64,000 nucleotides of DNA. Source: Alkaliphilus serpentinus. Its GTDB lineage: Bacteria; Bacillota; Clostridia; Peptostreptococcales; Natronincolaceae. A program made the translations under genes and the position numbers. The stretch spans positions 26,607 to 90,606 of the forward strand of contig NZ_WBZB01000039.1 of the NCBI RefSeq assembly GCF_009017255.1. Reading direction: 5' to 3'. Shown piece by piece: positions 17,356 to 26,473 of the stretch. Under the pieces are notes generated by a model. It saw only the letters and a program-made list of their open reading frames with translations, was not told the DNA's origin and did no database searches. How positions within the stretch are numbered: the stretch's first letter is position 1; every line of letters starts with the position of its first letter.

Positions 17356-18306
17356 CTATAGGTTCACATGACTTTTTGCCAACACTCTATCTAACCATCC
17401 AAGGATGTCCCTATAAACCTCCTCTTTATTACATTCATTAAGCATTTCATGTCTTCCATCCTTGTAAAGCTTTAATGACACGTCGTCAAAGCCTCCACTG
17501 GTATAGTCTTCATAGACCTCAGTCACACCCTTGCCATCTTTGCCAACTGGGTCCTTCTCTCCGGAAAATATGAGTATGGGTAGCTCCTTTGGGATATTCT
17601 TTAATCCATCAGCTGAGTTCGCTTCTTTTAATCCCAAAATAATGTCCTTATAAAAGCTAGTTGTACAAACTCCTCCACAGAAATCATCATATATATATTT
17701 ATCTACCTCTATTTTATCGCTGGTTAACCAGTCAAATTTTGTTCTAGTGGGCTCAAAGCCCTGGTTAAATCCGCCAAACATCAAGTTATCCATTAACTTA
17801 CTTCTACCTCTTTTTCCTAATCTTATAGTCTCCAGCTTACAAATCAGAAGGCCTAATTCTCCACTAAGTCCTGCCTTCCCAGAGGTGCCACTGAGTATTA
17901 CTCCCATAACCTCTTTACCATACTTTTGAATATAGGTTCTGGTTAATAACGATCCCATACTATGACCTAAAATAAAAATTGGGGTATCTGGATGCTGACC
18001 CTTGATAAGGCTTGTTAGCTGTTGCATATCCTTAACTACCCTTTGCCAGCCCTCTTCCTCAGCCAAAAAACCTAGCTCCTCCGACGACTCAGCGGTTTTA
18101 CCATGGCCGATATGATCATTGGCATATACTCCATAACCATGGTTGGTGAGAAAAGTAGCAAACTCCTCATATCTTCCCGAATGCTCTGCCATTCCATGGG
18201 CTATTTGCAGAACTGCCTTAAGCTTGATTTCATCTGGTGGCAGCCATATTTTATAGTGGATGGTTTTGTCGTCATAAGCTTGGTAGGTGCTCTCCCTATA
18301 ATTCAT
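17356..18306 (-). CDS. Alpha/beta hydrolase, monoacylglycerol-lipase/lysophospholipase type
   Basis: A 316-aa serine hydrolase of the Hydrolase_4 group. The oxyanion region is AHGMAEHSGRY, the nucleophile elbow is GHSMGS, the acid is expected in FSGEKDPVG and the His in KDGRHEMLNE. These features match PldB/monoglyceride-lipase enzymes that release fatty acids from lysolipids or monoacylglycerols. No signal peptide is seen. It stands alone between the MATE gene and the divergent two-component system. Confidence 0.85.
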   Translation of the reverse strand: MNYRESTYQAYDDKTIHYKIWLPPDEIKLKAVLQIAHGMAEHSGRYEEFATFLTNHGYGVYANDHIGHGKTAESSEELGFLAEEEGWQRVVKDMQQLTSLIKGQHPDTPIFILGHSMGSLLTRTYIQKYGKEVMGVILSGTSGKAGLSGELGLLICKLETIRLGKRGRSKLMDNLMFGGFNQGFEPTRTKFDWLTSDKIEVDKYIYDDFCGGVCTTSFYKDIILGLKEANSADGLKNIPKELPILIFSGEKDPVGKDGKGVTEVYEDYTSGGFDDVSLKLYKDGRHEMLNECNKEEVYRDILGWLDRVLAKSHVNL

Positions 18307-18613
18307 ACTAGTTACCCCTCCAATACTATTTATTATATTATTTCGTATAAAAAAATGATTTTAATACTTCCTTTTTAAAATAAATCAAATTTATATTTCA
18401 ATATGTTGATCCTTTACATAAAAAGCCTATGTAAATACATTTAATATTCTATATTTTCTAAGCTTCCCCTTTATATTTTTAACGACAACAAAGTACATTC
18501 TTTGACATAGGGTGAAGAAGATATCAATTTTTATCCTCCCGTGGTTTTATCTTGTTTTTTACGATATAATGATTGTGTTAAAAATTGTAATTATTCTAGG
18601 TAGAGGTGATTTG
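18307..18613. other. Divergent intergenic region with 8-bp dyad
   Basis: The 307-bp gap between the hydrolase and the response regulator gene holds a dyad at 18413-18435 (TTTACATA, seven bases, TATGTAAA). A candidate TATAAT -10 for the regulator lies about 50 bp before its ATG with a poor -35. Nothing else is recognised. Confidence 0.45.
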
Positions 18614-19294
18614 ATGCAGAGAATCTTAATTGTTGAAGATGATAAAACCATTGCTATGGGAATTGAATATTCCCTTAAACAAGAGGGCTTTGAAACCTAT
18701 ATATGCCATGATGCCAGTAGCTGTAAAAAGATAATTGAAACCACTAGCTTTATGCTAATCATTCTAGATGTATCTCTTCCTGATGGCAATGGCTTTGAAC
18801 TATGTAGGTTGATTCGATCAAAGTCCAGTACCCCAGTGATCTTTTTAACTGCCTGTGATGATGAAGTAAATGTGGTTATGGGGTTGGACATGGGAGCTGA
18901 CGATTATATAACGAAGCCCTTTAGAATTAGAGAACTAACCTCTAGAATCAAAAGCGTTCTCCGAAGATATAACATTCATAATAATGGCAAAGCTTTAATT
19001 AATATTGGCGATATTACCATTAATCCTACTGAAGCTAAGGTCTTTAAGGATCATCAGGAGATTTTTCTTACAGCATTGGAATACAAGCTATTGCTAACCT
19101 TAGCAAATCATGAAGGAAAGGTATTAAGCAGAAATCAAATTCTGGAGGGAATCTGGGATGTGGCCGGTGATTATGTTAATGATAATACCCTTACCGTTTA
19201 TATTAAAAGGCTGAGGGAAAAAATTGAGGATGACCCCCAAAATCCACAAATTATCAAAACCATTAGAGGTCTAGGCTATAGGGTTGGTGAATAA
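18614..19294 (+). CDS. OmpR-family response regulator
   Basis: A 226-aa two-domain regulator. The receiver domain has Asp8-Asp9-type acidic residues in VEDD, the phospho-acceptor Asp52 in ILDVSLPDG, Thr79 and Lys101. The C-terminal winged helix ends with IKTIRGLGYRVGE. The ATG at 18614 is preferred over an upstream in-frame start because AGAGGTGAT precedes it and the receiver fold begins there. The partner kinase starts one base after its stop. It most likely controls the ABC/FtsX transporter immediately downstream. Confidence 0.93.
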   Translation: MQRILIVEDDKTIAMGIEYSLKQEGFETYICHDASSCKKIIETTSFMLIILDVSLPDGNGFELCRLIRSKSSTPVIFLTACDDEVNVVMGLDMGADDYITKPFRIRELTSRIKSVLRRYNIHNNGKALINIGDITINPTEAKVFKDHQEIFLTALEYKLLLTLANHEGKVLSRNQILEGIWDVAGDYVNDNTLTVYIKRLREKIEDDPQNPQIIKTIRGLGYRVGE

Positions 19295-19295
19295 T

Positions 19296-20531
19296 ATGTC
19301 TCTACTAAAAAATCCTGAAGTTAAAAGAATACTATTTATGGCGTTATTCCTATTTTTAATCTTTATGTTTATGTCTATTGCTATGAGCTTTATCAATTTA
19401 AGATTTATTGACGGAATGATCAATCGTAATAATGCCGCTATTGTTGGATTCCTAGTGGAGGAATATCCTGGTGCTGAGGCTGAAATAGCCAAAGGCATCC
19501 TTGAAATTGATAATTCAAAAGTACAAAAGGGAAAAGGGATTCTTCAAAAATACGACTTAACCTCCCAAGATCTTCTACTGGAAAAAACCATCACTATAGA
19601 TATCTTTAAAATGAACATTCTTCTCTTTATTTTTATTGCTACTATCATTTCTACAAGCTTTTTAATATTGTTTTATTTATTTTTAAAGGGTCATTACAGA
19701 AAAATAGAAGAGGTAACAAAGTATGCCCAAAATGTACAAAACAAAGATTACTCCCTTGATATTCGGGATAATTCTGAAGGAGATATTAGTATTCTTAAAA
19801 ATGAAATCTATAGGATTACCACCATGCTAAAGGAGCAGGCGGAGGTTTTGCATAATGATAAAATGGCTTTGGCTAATTCAATTGCCGATATATCTCATCA
19901 GTTGAAAACTCCAATGACCTCATTATTCGTTATAAATGATTTATTGTATGAGACCCCTCCCGATGAGGTTCGAATCGAATTCCTTAATAGGATGAGATCA
20001 CAGTTGAAGAGAATTGACTGGCTGGTTTCTTCTTTACTGAAGCTATCAAAGCTAGATGCTGGTACTATTGTAATGAAGAAGGAAAATGTAAATGTTAAAA
20101 AGCTGATAGATAGAGCTCTTGAAGAAATGACCATCCCATTAGAGATAAAAATGCAAAGGATTACTATAGAAGGTGATGAGGATAGCTGCTTTATGGGTGA
20201 TTTCAATTGGAGCCGTGAAGCCATAATTAATATTCTTAAAAATTGTATAGAGCATACACCCGAAGGTGGGAGTATTCATATAAGCTTTGAAGAGAACCCC
20301 ATTTATACTGCAATTACCATTAAAGATACTGGCAGGGGTATAGAAAAGGAAGATATCCCCTACATCTTCAATAGGTTTTATAGAGGCCGCAATGCCTCTG
20401 CCGATAGCGTAGGTATTGGGTTGGCCATGTCCCACGCCATTATCGAGAATCAGATGGGGGATATAGTAGTTAGTAGTGAAAAAAATCAGGGAACTGAATT
20501 TAAGATTAAATTTTTTAAGGGGATTATTTAG
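19296..20531 (+). CDS. Sensor histidine kinase
   Basis: A 411-aa membrane kinase with two helices (about residues 12-34 and 107-130) bracketing an extracytoplasmic loop of about 70 residues. A HAMP-like linker follows, then the phospho-acceptor His201 in DISHQLKTPMTS, an N-box NILKNCIEHTP and G-boxes DTGRGI and GIGLAMSH. The sizeable external loop distinguishes it from the loop-less BceS type. The ATG at 19296 follows the regulator stop by one base; earlier TTG/GTG codons overlap the regulator. Confidence 0.9.
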   Translation: MSLLKNPEVKRILFMALFLFLIFMFMSIAMSFINLRFIDGMINRNNAAIVGFLVEEYPGAEAEIAKGILEIDNSKVQKGKGILQKYDLTSQDLLLEKTITIDIFKMNILLFIFIATIISTSFLILFYLFLKGHYRKIEEVTKYAQNVQNKDYSLDIRDNSEGDISILKNEIYRITTMLKEQAEVLHNDKMALANSIADISHQLKTPMTSLFVINDLLYETPPDEVRIEFLNRMRSQLKRIDWLVSSLLKLSKLDAGTIVMKKENVNVKKLIDRALEEMTIPLEIKMQRITIEGDEDSCFMGDFNWSREAIINILKNCIEHTPEGGSIHISFEENPIYTAITIKDTGRGIEKEDIPYIFNRFYRGRNASADSVGIGLAMSHAIIENQMGDIVVSSEKNQGTEFKIKFFKGII

Positions 20532-20541
20532 TGTTAAAAAG

Positions 20542-20596
20542 GTGACTAAATTGTCACCAAAAAAGTCACTGTATAGTCATTTTAGACAGATATAAT
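20542..20596 (+). promoter_or_regulatory. Promoter with three GTCA direct repeats ahead of the ABC transporter
   Basis: GTCAC at 20553 and 20565 and GTCAT at 20576 recur every 11-12 bp, all on the same DNA face, upstream of TATAAT (20591-20596), which lacks a good -35. GTGAC at 20542 pairs with the first GTCAC as a dyad. Spaced direct repeats with a weak -35 are typical of activation by an OmpR-family regulator, and the gene for one lies just upstream. Confidence 0.6.
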
Positions 20597-20627
20597 GAAC
20601 TTATCAAAATCAAAGGAGTAGAGAAAA

Positions 20628-21311
20628 ATGGAAATTTTAAGAGTAGAAAATCTGTCTAAAATTTATGGCAAAGGGGCCATACAAGTTAAAGCATTAAACA
20701 ACGTATCCTTCAGTGTTAAAAAGGGAGAATTTGTAGCGATTGTTGGGCCATCGGGATCAGGCAAATCTACCCTTTTACATGTTTTAGGAGGAGTTGACCG
20801 ACCCACCAGTGGTAAGGTATTCATCGAGGATACTGATGTATATAGCCTTAATGAATCAAAGCTTGCCATCTTTCGAAGGAGGCAAATAGGCCTTATCTAT
20901 CAATTTTATAATTTAATCCCTATCCTAAATGTAGAGGAGAACGTTACCCTTCCCCTCCTATTGGATGGTGGGAAAATTAACAAAGGTAAGCTAGAGGAAA
21001 TACTAGCAATTCTAGGTTTAACCGATCGGCTTAATCACCTTCCAAATGAGTTATCCGGCGGTCAGCAGCAAAGGGTTTCAATTGGTAGGGCCCTAATAAA
21101 TAATCCTGCTCTAGTGCTGGCGGATGAACCCACCGGCAACCTAGATAGTAAAAATTCTAAGGAGATTATTGATCTTTTAAAGGTCTCCAATAAACAGTTT
21201 AACCAAACCCTAATCATCATAACCCACGATCCTCAAATCGCCTTGCAGGCAGATAGGATAATTACCCTTGATGATGGTCAAATCATAAAGGATGAGGTGA
21301 TTAGAGGGTGA
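20628..21311 (+). CDS. ABC transporter ATP-binding protein, LolD/MacB type
   Basis: A 227-aa ATPase of the group that works with FtsX-fold permeases. Walker A is GPSGSGKST, signature LSGGQQQR, Walker B ALVLADEPTGNLD and the switch His is in ITHD. AAAGGAG precedes the ATG. Its stop overlaps the permease start in a GTGA junction, showing strict coupling. In Firmicutes such ATPases beside two-component systems usually serve peptide-antibiotic sensing or removal; that role is inferred here. Confidence 0.92.
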   Translation: MEILRVENLSKIYGKGAIQVKALNNVSFSVKKGEFVAIVGPSGSGKSTLLHVLGGVDRPTSGKVFIEDTDVYSLNESKLAIFRRRQIGLIYQFYNLIPILNVEENVTLPLLLDGGKINKGKLEEILAILGLTDRLNHLPNELSGGQQQRVSIGRALINNPALVLADEPTGNLDSKNSKEIIDLLKVSNKQFNQTLIIITHDPQIALQADRIITLDDGQIIKDEVIRG

Positions 21312-23869
21312 ATATTTTAAATAAGTTAACTCTAAAAAACCTACAGCTCAATAGAAGACGGACTATCGTAACCATTATTGGAATAATACTATCCGGTGCC
21401 ATGATCTGTGGTGTGGCTGCCCTTGCAACAAGCTTTCAGGACTTACTGGTACAAGGAGCAAAGAAGACTGATGGTAATTATCATGCAATATTTTATAACG
21501 TAAAATATGAAAACAGCAAATATATCACCAGTCATGCCTATACCAAGACTTCTATGTTAACGAAGGATATAGGCTATGGAGTTCTTGAAACTCCCAGGCA
21601 AGAAGAAAAGCCCTACTTATTTATTAAGGCCTATGATGCTGTGGCACTTGAAAGCCTACCCCTCACCCTTCTTGAAGGGAGACTACCCAATAAAGAAGGA
21701 GAGATGCTTGTTTCCATTGAGCTAAAAACAGCAGAAGCAAAGGATTATTTAATCGGAGATACCATCACAATAGATATAGGTAGTAGGATGGAGGAAGGAA
21801 ACTATTTAGGTCAGGACATAGCTTTGAAGCCCCAAGAAAAACTTGTAACCTACAATACAAAGACCTATACAATAACAGGCTATATACAAAGACCTAGAAA
21901 TGAGTATCCCGCATCCCCTGGCCATACTGCTATAGCCTTTTTAGATGAAGGCAACCTTCTCCCTCAAGACGAAGTGAATGTTTCAATTTTAGGAGTAAAG
22001 CCAAAAAAAATATTTGAAAAGGTTCCACAAATAGCTGAGACTGCTGGTGTAACTAGAATGTCCTATAATAATGAATTACTAAAATGGATGGGAATATCCC
22101 AGAATGAAGCCCTCAACAATATGTTTGGTAGTTTAGCTTTAATTATAATTTCGTTGGTTGTTGTTGGTTCAGTTTCTGTAATCTACAATGCTTTTGCCAT
22201 TTCTGTAAGTGAAAGAAAAAAGCAATTTGGAATGCTGGCCAGTGTAGGAGCTACTGCCTATCAAATTAGGAGAATGGTCTTCTATGAAGGCTTGATTATT
22301 GGTTTAATTGGAATACCTATTGGGATTTTATCAGGCTTCTTAGGAATTGGAATTACCCTTAAGGTGGTAAACCACCTCATGGTGGATTCAATCTTTGGTT
22401 CCGGAATTGCTCTTAGGTTAATAATCAATCCAACCATTGTAATTACTACAATTCTCTTTGTAGGCCTTACCATCTTCCTATCAGCCTATTTTCCGGCTAG
22501 GAGGGCATCAAAAATATCTCCAATTGATGCCATAAGATTAACCACCGATATTAAGCTAAAGGCTAAGAAGCTTAGAACATCAAAACTCACAAGAATCCTC
22601 TTTGGTATGGAGGGTGAGTTGGCACTTAAAAATTTAAAGAGAAATCGAAAAAGATACAGAGCAACAGTTTTTTCTTTGTTCATTAGTATCGTCCTATTTG
22701 TCTCCTTCTCGGCCTTTATGACCTATGGCTTTGCCAGTAGCGAATTGTATTATGGTGATATACCCTTTGACGTAGGAGTTATTAGCAATGAAGCTCCAAC
22801 AGACAAGGCATTAGAGCTTTTTGAAGAAATCTCAGAGTTTGATCATATTGAAAGAGTTAGTATTCATAGAACTCTAAGAATTACTGGAGAAATACCTGAC
22901 ATATCTTTATTTGGTCAATATCTTAGAGAGCAAATTCAAGAACATAATATGTTGGAGGAAAATTCTAAAGGGAATTATGAGATAAACATCAATGTAGTAT
23001 CCTTAACCCCAGAGGAGCACCAGATTTATTTGGAGAGTTTGGATGCTAAACCAGCATCAACTAAGAACCTTGGTGCAATATTGGTGAATAAAAATATCGT
23101 AGGTGGCAGAATAGAATATGAACCCCTTAACCTTGAGGTTGGTGATAAGCTTGATATACAAAGTAATAATTCGAGTCTTCAACTTGAAGTTACAGAATTA
23201 GCAGACAGTATTCCCTTTGGTGGTAGATATAACTCTATGGCAACAATCACAATGATCGTAGAAGAGGATGTCTTTGAAGAGATTTATCAAGCTCAATCCA
23301 AGGATATTCAAAAGAATAATTTAGTTGCCCACATAGCAATTAAATCAAGTAATAGTGCTAAGTTGATGGAGGACATTAAAAGCCTAATCAAAACAGATGG
23401 TAACAAAGCCTTCAACGTTGTTGATATAACTACCATGAAGCAGGAAATGGAACGAATGAGAATTGTGATTGCCATCTTCCTATATGGCTTTGTAAGCTTA
23501 ATAACCTTGATTGGTGTTACCAATATCTTTAATACAATTAGCACCAATGTGGCTCTAAGACGCAGGGAGTTTGCAATGCTTAAGTCAGTGGGTTTAACCC
23601 CAGAGGGCTTCAACAAAATGATCAACTTTGAAAGTATTTTCTATGGTTTAAAGGCCCTTTTATATGGCTTGCCTGTCAGCGGATTTTTAAGCCTATTGAT
23701 GCATAATTCCTTTGGCAACCTATTTGAGTTTGAATTTGTTCTTCCTTGGAAGGAGATATTTATCTGTATTGCAGGGGTATTTATAGTGGTTTTCGTAACT
23801 ATGATGTATTCCAGTGCCAAGCTTAAAAGAGAAAATATTATTGACGCTTTAAAAGAAGAGAATTTATAG
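21308..23869 (+). CDS. FtsX/MacB-like ABC transporter permease
   Basis: An 853-aa permease with two FtsX core domains. The pattern is TM1, a large external domain (about residues 40-270), three TM helices ending near residue 395, then a repeat of TM, external domain (about 470-710) and three TM helices. The GTG start overlaps the ATPase stop by 4 bp. It uses mechanotransmission rather than classical transport in characterised relatives. The doubled external domains make it larger than BceB-type permeases (about 650 aa), so a lantibiotic function should not be assumed. Confidence 0.88.
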   Translation: MNILNKLTLKNLQLNRRRTIVTIIGIILSGAMICGVAALATSFQDLLVQGAKKTDGNYHAIFYNVKYENSKYITSHAYTKTSMLTKDIGYGVLETPRQEEKPYLFIKAYDAVALESLPLTLLEGRLPNKEGEMLVSIELKTAEAKDYLIGDTITIDIGSRMEEGNYLGQDIALKPQEKLVTYNTKTYTITGYIQRPRNEYPASPGHTAIAFLDEGNLLPQDEVNVSILGVKPKKIFEKVPQIAETAGVTRMSYNNELLKWMGISQNEALNNMFGSLALIIISLVVVGSVSVIYNAFAISVSERKKQFGMLASVGATAYQIRRMVFYEGLIIGLIGIPIGILSGFLGIGITLKVVNHLMVDSIFGSGIALRLIINPTIVITTILFVGLTIFLSAYFPARRASKISPIDAIRLTTDIKLKAKKLRTSKLTRILFGMEGELALKNLKRNRKRYRATVFSLFISIVLFVSFSAFMTYGFASSELYYGDIPFDVGVISNEAPTDKALELFEEISEFDHIERVSIHRTLRITGEIPDISLFGQYLREQIQEHNMLEENSKGNYEININVVSLTPEEHQIYLESLDAKPASTKNLGAILVNKNIVGGRIEYEPLNLEVGDKLDIQSNNSSLQLEVTELADSIPFGGRYNSMATITMIVEEDVFEEIYQAQSKDIQKNNLVAHIAIKSSNSAKLMEDIKSLIKTDGNKAFNVVDITTMKQEMERMRIVIAIFLYGFVSLITLIGVTNIFNTISTNVALRRREFAMLKSVGLTPEGFNKMINFESIFYGLKALLYGLPVSGFLSLLMHNSFGNLFEFEFVLPWKEIFICIAGVFIVVFVTMMYSSAKLKRENIIDALKEENL

Positions 23870-23882
23870 AAAGATATCTAAA

Positions 23883-23911
23883 AACTGGAGAACTACGAGA
23901 GTTCTCCAGTT
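23883..23911. terminator. Hairpin after the FtsX permease gene
   Basis: An 11-bp perfect stem (AACTGGAGAAC with GTTCTCCAGTT) lies 14 bp after the permease stop. The plus-strand T-tract is poor, while the minus strand has four T residues. Confidence 0.65.
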
Positions 23912-24024
23912 ATCTATTGATGTTTTAAATTGAAAATACTAATACATTATTGATTTTTTGAGTCTTTAAGGTTTCTTATTTGGATGATTTGTGGCTAAAA
24001 GTTTAATCCTTTTAGAATTTAATT

Positions 24025-24058
24025 TAAAAAAGCTGAGAACCAAAACAATTCTCAGCTT
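24025..24058 (-). terminator. Terminator after the L,D-transpeptidase gene
   Basis: On the minus strand AAGCTGAGAA pairs with TTCTCAGCTT and is followed by a T-rich run. It lies 13 bp after the transpeptidase stop. Confidence 0.85.
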
Positions 24059-24070
24059 AATATCTTAATA

Positions 24071-24838
24071 CTATTCCATCATCATAATCCCTAAGGCCTT
24101 AAAGGTTTCATAGGTAATGTTGGGGTTTTTACGAATTCCGTGATCCTCTTGAAATTTATAAAGGGCCTGCTCCATTCCCGGACCATATTTACCATCAAGA
24201 TAATCATAATTATAATAGCCCAGAATCTGTAATCTTCGTTGTACCTCCATAACATCAGAGCCAAAATCACCAGGTTGAATGGTATTTAACCCATATCCAA
24301 AGGGCCCATAGGCACCATTAACTATGGCCACTGGGGTTCCTACCTTCACGTAGGTATATAAATCTTCCACATCCCTATTATTCATTCTAATACATCCCCC
24401 AGAAGCATTGTAGCCTATTGAATTGGGTTTGTTGGTTCCATGTATACCGTATTTACCCCAGGGTACGTTGATGCCCATCCACCGGGTTCCAAAGCCTCCA
24501 CCCCATTTGGCTTTATTAATTACCTTCCAAGAGCCTATAGGGGAGGGTGTATCAATTTTACCACTGGCAACGTTGTATCTTTTTATAACAGCATTACCGT
24601 TTAATAGATAGAGCTTCTTTTCTGCTATATCAATAAGAATTTTTAAATCTTCATAGTTGGGATTGTTTATTAACATTTGGTTTTCCCATTGCATGTACTC
24701 ATTAAAAACCTTTTCTGCCCCTACTGAAACTTTATGATTAAATATATTATAGCCAGCAGTAATAACTACAGTTAGACATAATATTAAAATAAATAGTTTA
24801 ATAGATCCTTTTATAGTAAACAACCCCATCCCCCCCAT
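24071..24838 (-). CDS. L,D-transpeptidase with C-terminal peptidoglycan-binding domain
   Basis: A 255-aa exported or membrane-anchored wall enzyme forming 3-3 cross-links or anchoring proteins to murein. A hydrophobic signal/anchor spans about residues 13-33. The YkuD domain has His133 in GIHGT and catalytic Cys149 in SGGCIRM. A PG_binding_1 domain follows (about 190-250, with DVMEVQRRLQILGYY). The start is uncertain: ATGs at 24838 and 24829 and a TTG shortly after all lie around a run of G residues that could be the ribosome site. Confidence 0.9.
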   Translation of the reverse strand: MGGMGLFTIKGSIKLFILILCLTVVITAGYNIFNHKVSVGAEKVFNEYMQWENQMLINNPNYEDLKILIDIAEKKLYLLNGNAVIKRYNVASGKIDTPSPIGSWKVINKAKWGGGFGTRWMGINVPWGKYGIHGTNKPNSIGYNASGGCIRMNNRDVEDLYTYVKVGTPVAIVNGAYGPFGYGLNTIQPGDFGSDVMEVQRRLQILGYYNYDYLDGKYGPGMEQALYKFQEDHGIRKNPNITYETFKALGIMMME

Positions 24839-24963
24839 TAGTAATTATATGCGGAGGGACAGGGTCATTTACTTATAACTTTTGTCTATACATAAAATCA
24901 TTGGCAGTATACTCATAAAAAGAATAAATTAAGCCAATTCTCTCTTCCCCTTGGTTTCTTGGT

Positions 24964-26412
24964 TTAATTTTGTTTTATCAATGAAAAACTCAGGCTGTAG
25001 TAGGTTTTTGTAGCTTTTTCTTCTGGAATCAGTATATGGGACTGAATTACTTTATAGCCTGAATAGTCAGTAACACATGTAAAGGTGATGCCTGCCTCTT
25101 CAAAACAAAAATCCTTAAAAGTGTTCTTTTCAATTTCCTCCCCTATTCGCCTTGGAAGTTTAGAAAATAAACCTATTTCCTCCTGGGCACCAGCGAAAGC
25201 AAGGGATACTAGAAACATTTGCTTGTCATATGAATAAAGCCATTTATCATTATTCGTGATTTCAATTTCAAAAGAAACTCCCTTCACATATCCGTTTGCA
25301 ATTGTAAAATGATACTTTGGCTTTTCAGTATCTTGGATTTCAATATGGGTCCTTCCGTCAAAATCCTTTTTCACCCATTTTCCATCTTTATTTAAGTATT
25401 TATTGCCAAAGTTAATACCAAAAAACTCAGCATAATAATTGTGGTTCTCAACAAATTCTGCTACAGTCAAATTCCCTCGGTTGGGAGGAAGTTGCTGTGC
25501 GGAGGTTACTGTAAGCAAAAAAGCTATTGCAACTGCATGTGCACCAATATAAAACACACCTCGGTACCATTTGGTGTCTTTAAGAGTATAAGATACTTCC
25601 TCATCCCATGGTTGGGTTTCTTTCTCATTACACAGCTTATAGCTTTTCAAAAGACAAATTAAGTTATAGATTGGAATATTGTAACCCATCCCAGTACCTA
25701 TAACACTCCAAGTTCTTTCTAATCCCTCAGCATAAGATAGTGGCCTACCATCAGGATTCTCAATTCTAAGTCCTAAAAGGGCCTTTCCCGGAGTAGTCCC
25801 CAACATATGGAGCCAGAAGGGTTCTATAAACAACATGATAGCAATTGATATGAAGGAATCAAGTGAGTTCTCAAAATTACCTCTAGTAGCCAAATTAACA
25901 TCAAATACCAATGCAAGTAAAGCCATCCAAAGAGTATTGTACATAAAGATGTCGAAGATTCTAGCTAAAAATCTACGCCATGGATGAAATACCTGTGGAA
26001 GCTCATCCCCTTTGATAGAAAAATATCCACTGTCTGTTCCTTTCATTGATTCCTTGATACAATTCAGATATTTCTTAGCATCCAAATCAGCAAAGGTTAC
26101 CCATTCTCCCTGCATAGCCCGGCACACATCCTGCGCATAAGAAGCATCTTTCTTTTCTTGATCTAGTTTGACAATTTGCTTGGAAAGAGTGTCTAGCAAA
26201 TCCTTACTTCCTTCTTTTAGGGCTTTAATTTCCTCTAAGGATATATGCAGGCTCCGTAAAAGTTTAATACGTAATAAAATTTGTAGATCATTCTGAGAAT
26301 AATCTCTATATCCGTTATCCATGCGTTTTGGTGTAATGAGGCCCTCACGTTCATAAAATCTAATATTTCCTCGTTCCATCCCTGATAGCATTTCAACTTC
26401 TTTTATTGTCAT
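24964..26412 (-). CDS. MerR-type regulator fused to an RDD membrane domain
   Basis: The 482-aa product begins with a MerR winged helix (residues 1-70, MTIKEVEMLSGM, RFYEREGL, NGYRDYS) and a short dimerisation helix. An RDD-family membrane domain starts near 143 (PWRRFLARIFDIF, then GTTPGKALLGLRI). A further hydrophobic helix lies near 290-305, followed by about 170 residues with no recognised fold. With an odd number of helices the C-terminus would be outside the membrane, giving a one-component membrane-bound sensor-regulator; topology is inferred. AAGGAGG precedes the ATG. The promoter carries a MerR-type operator. Confidence 0.85.
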   Translation of the reverse strand: MTIKEVEMLSGMERGNIRFYEREGLITPKRMDNGYRDYSQNDLQILLRIKLLRSLHISLEEIKALKEGSKDLLDTLSKQIVKLDQEKKDASYAQDVCRAMQGEWVTFADLDAKKYLNCIKESMKGTDSGYFSIKGDELPQVFHPWRRFLARIFDIFMYNTLWMALLALVFDVNLATRGNFENSLDSFISIAIMLFIEPFWLHMLGTTPGKALLGLRIENPDGRPLSYAEGLERTWSVIGTGMGYNIPIYNLICLLKSYKLCNEKETQPWDEEVSYTLKDTKWYRGVFYIGAHAVAIAFLLTVTSAQQLPPNRGNLTVAEFVENHNYYAEFFGINFGNKYLNKDGKWVKKDFDGRTHIEIQDTEKPKYHFTIANGYVKGVSFEIEITNNDKWLYSYDKQMFLVSLAFAGAQEEIGLFSKLPRRIGEEIEKNTFKDFCFEEAGITFTCVTDYSGYKVIQSHILIPEEKATKTYYSLSFSLIKQN

Positions 26413-26442
26413 ATCCGTCCTCCTTTACGATTTGTTGTCTTA

Positions 26443-26473
26443 ATAATAAACTATAAAGTCTGTTTATAGTCAA
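26443..26473 (-). promoter_or_regulatory. MerR-type promoter with 19-bp spacer and dyad operator
   Basis: On the minus strand TTGACT (26468-26473) and TATTAT (26443-26448) are separated by 19 bp. The spacer carries a perfect inverted repeat, ACTATAAA, five bases, TTTATAGT (26450-26470). The overlong spacer with a centred dyad is the hallmark of promoters that MerR proteins activate by twisting DNA. It lies about 30 bp upstream of the MerR/RDD start. Confidence 0.82.

Noticed and set aside
18413..18435. TTTACATA dyad as a terminator for the lipase or regulator genes
   Set aside because: It has no T-tract on either strand and lies upstream of both genes; an operator is possible but unsupported by a second copy.
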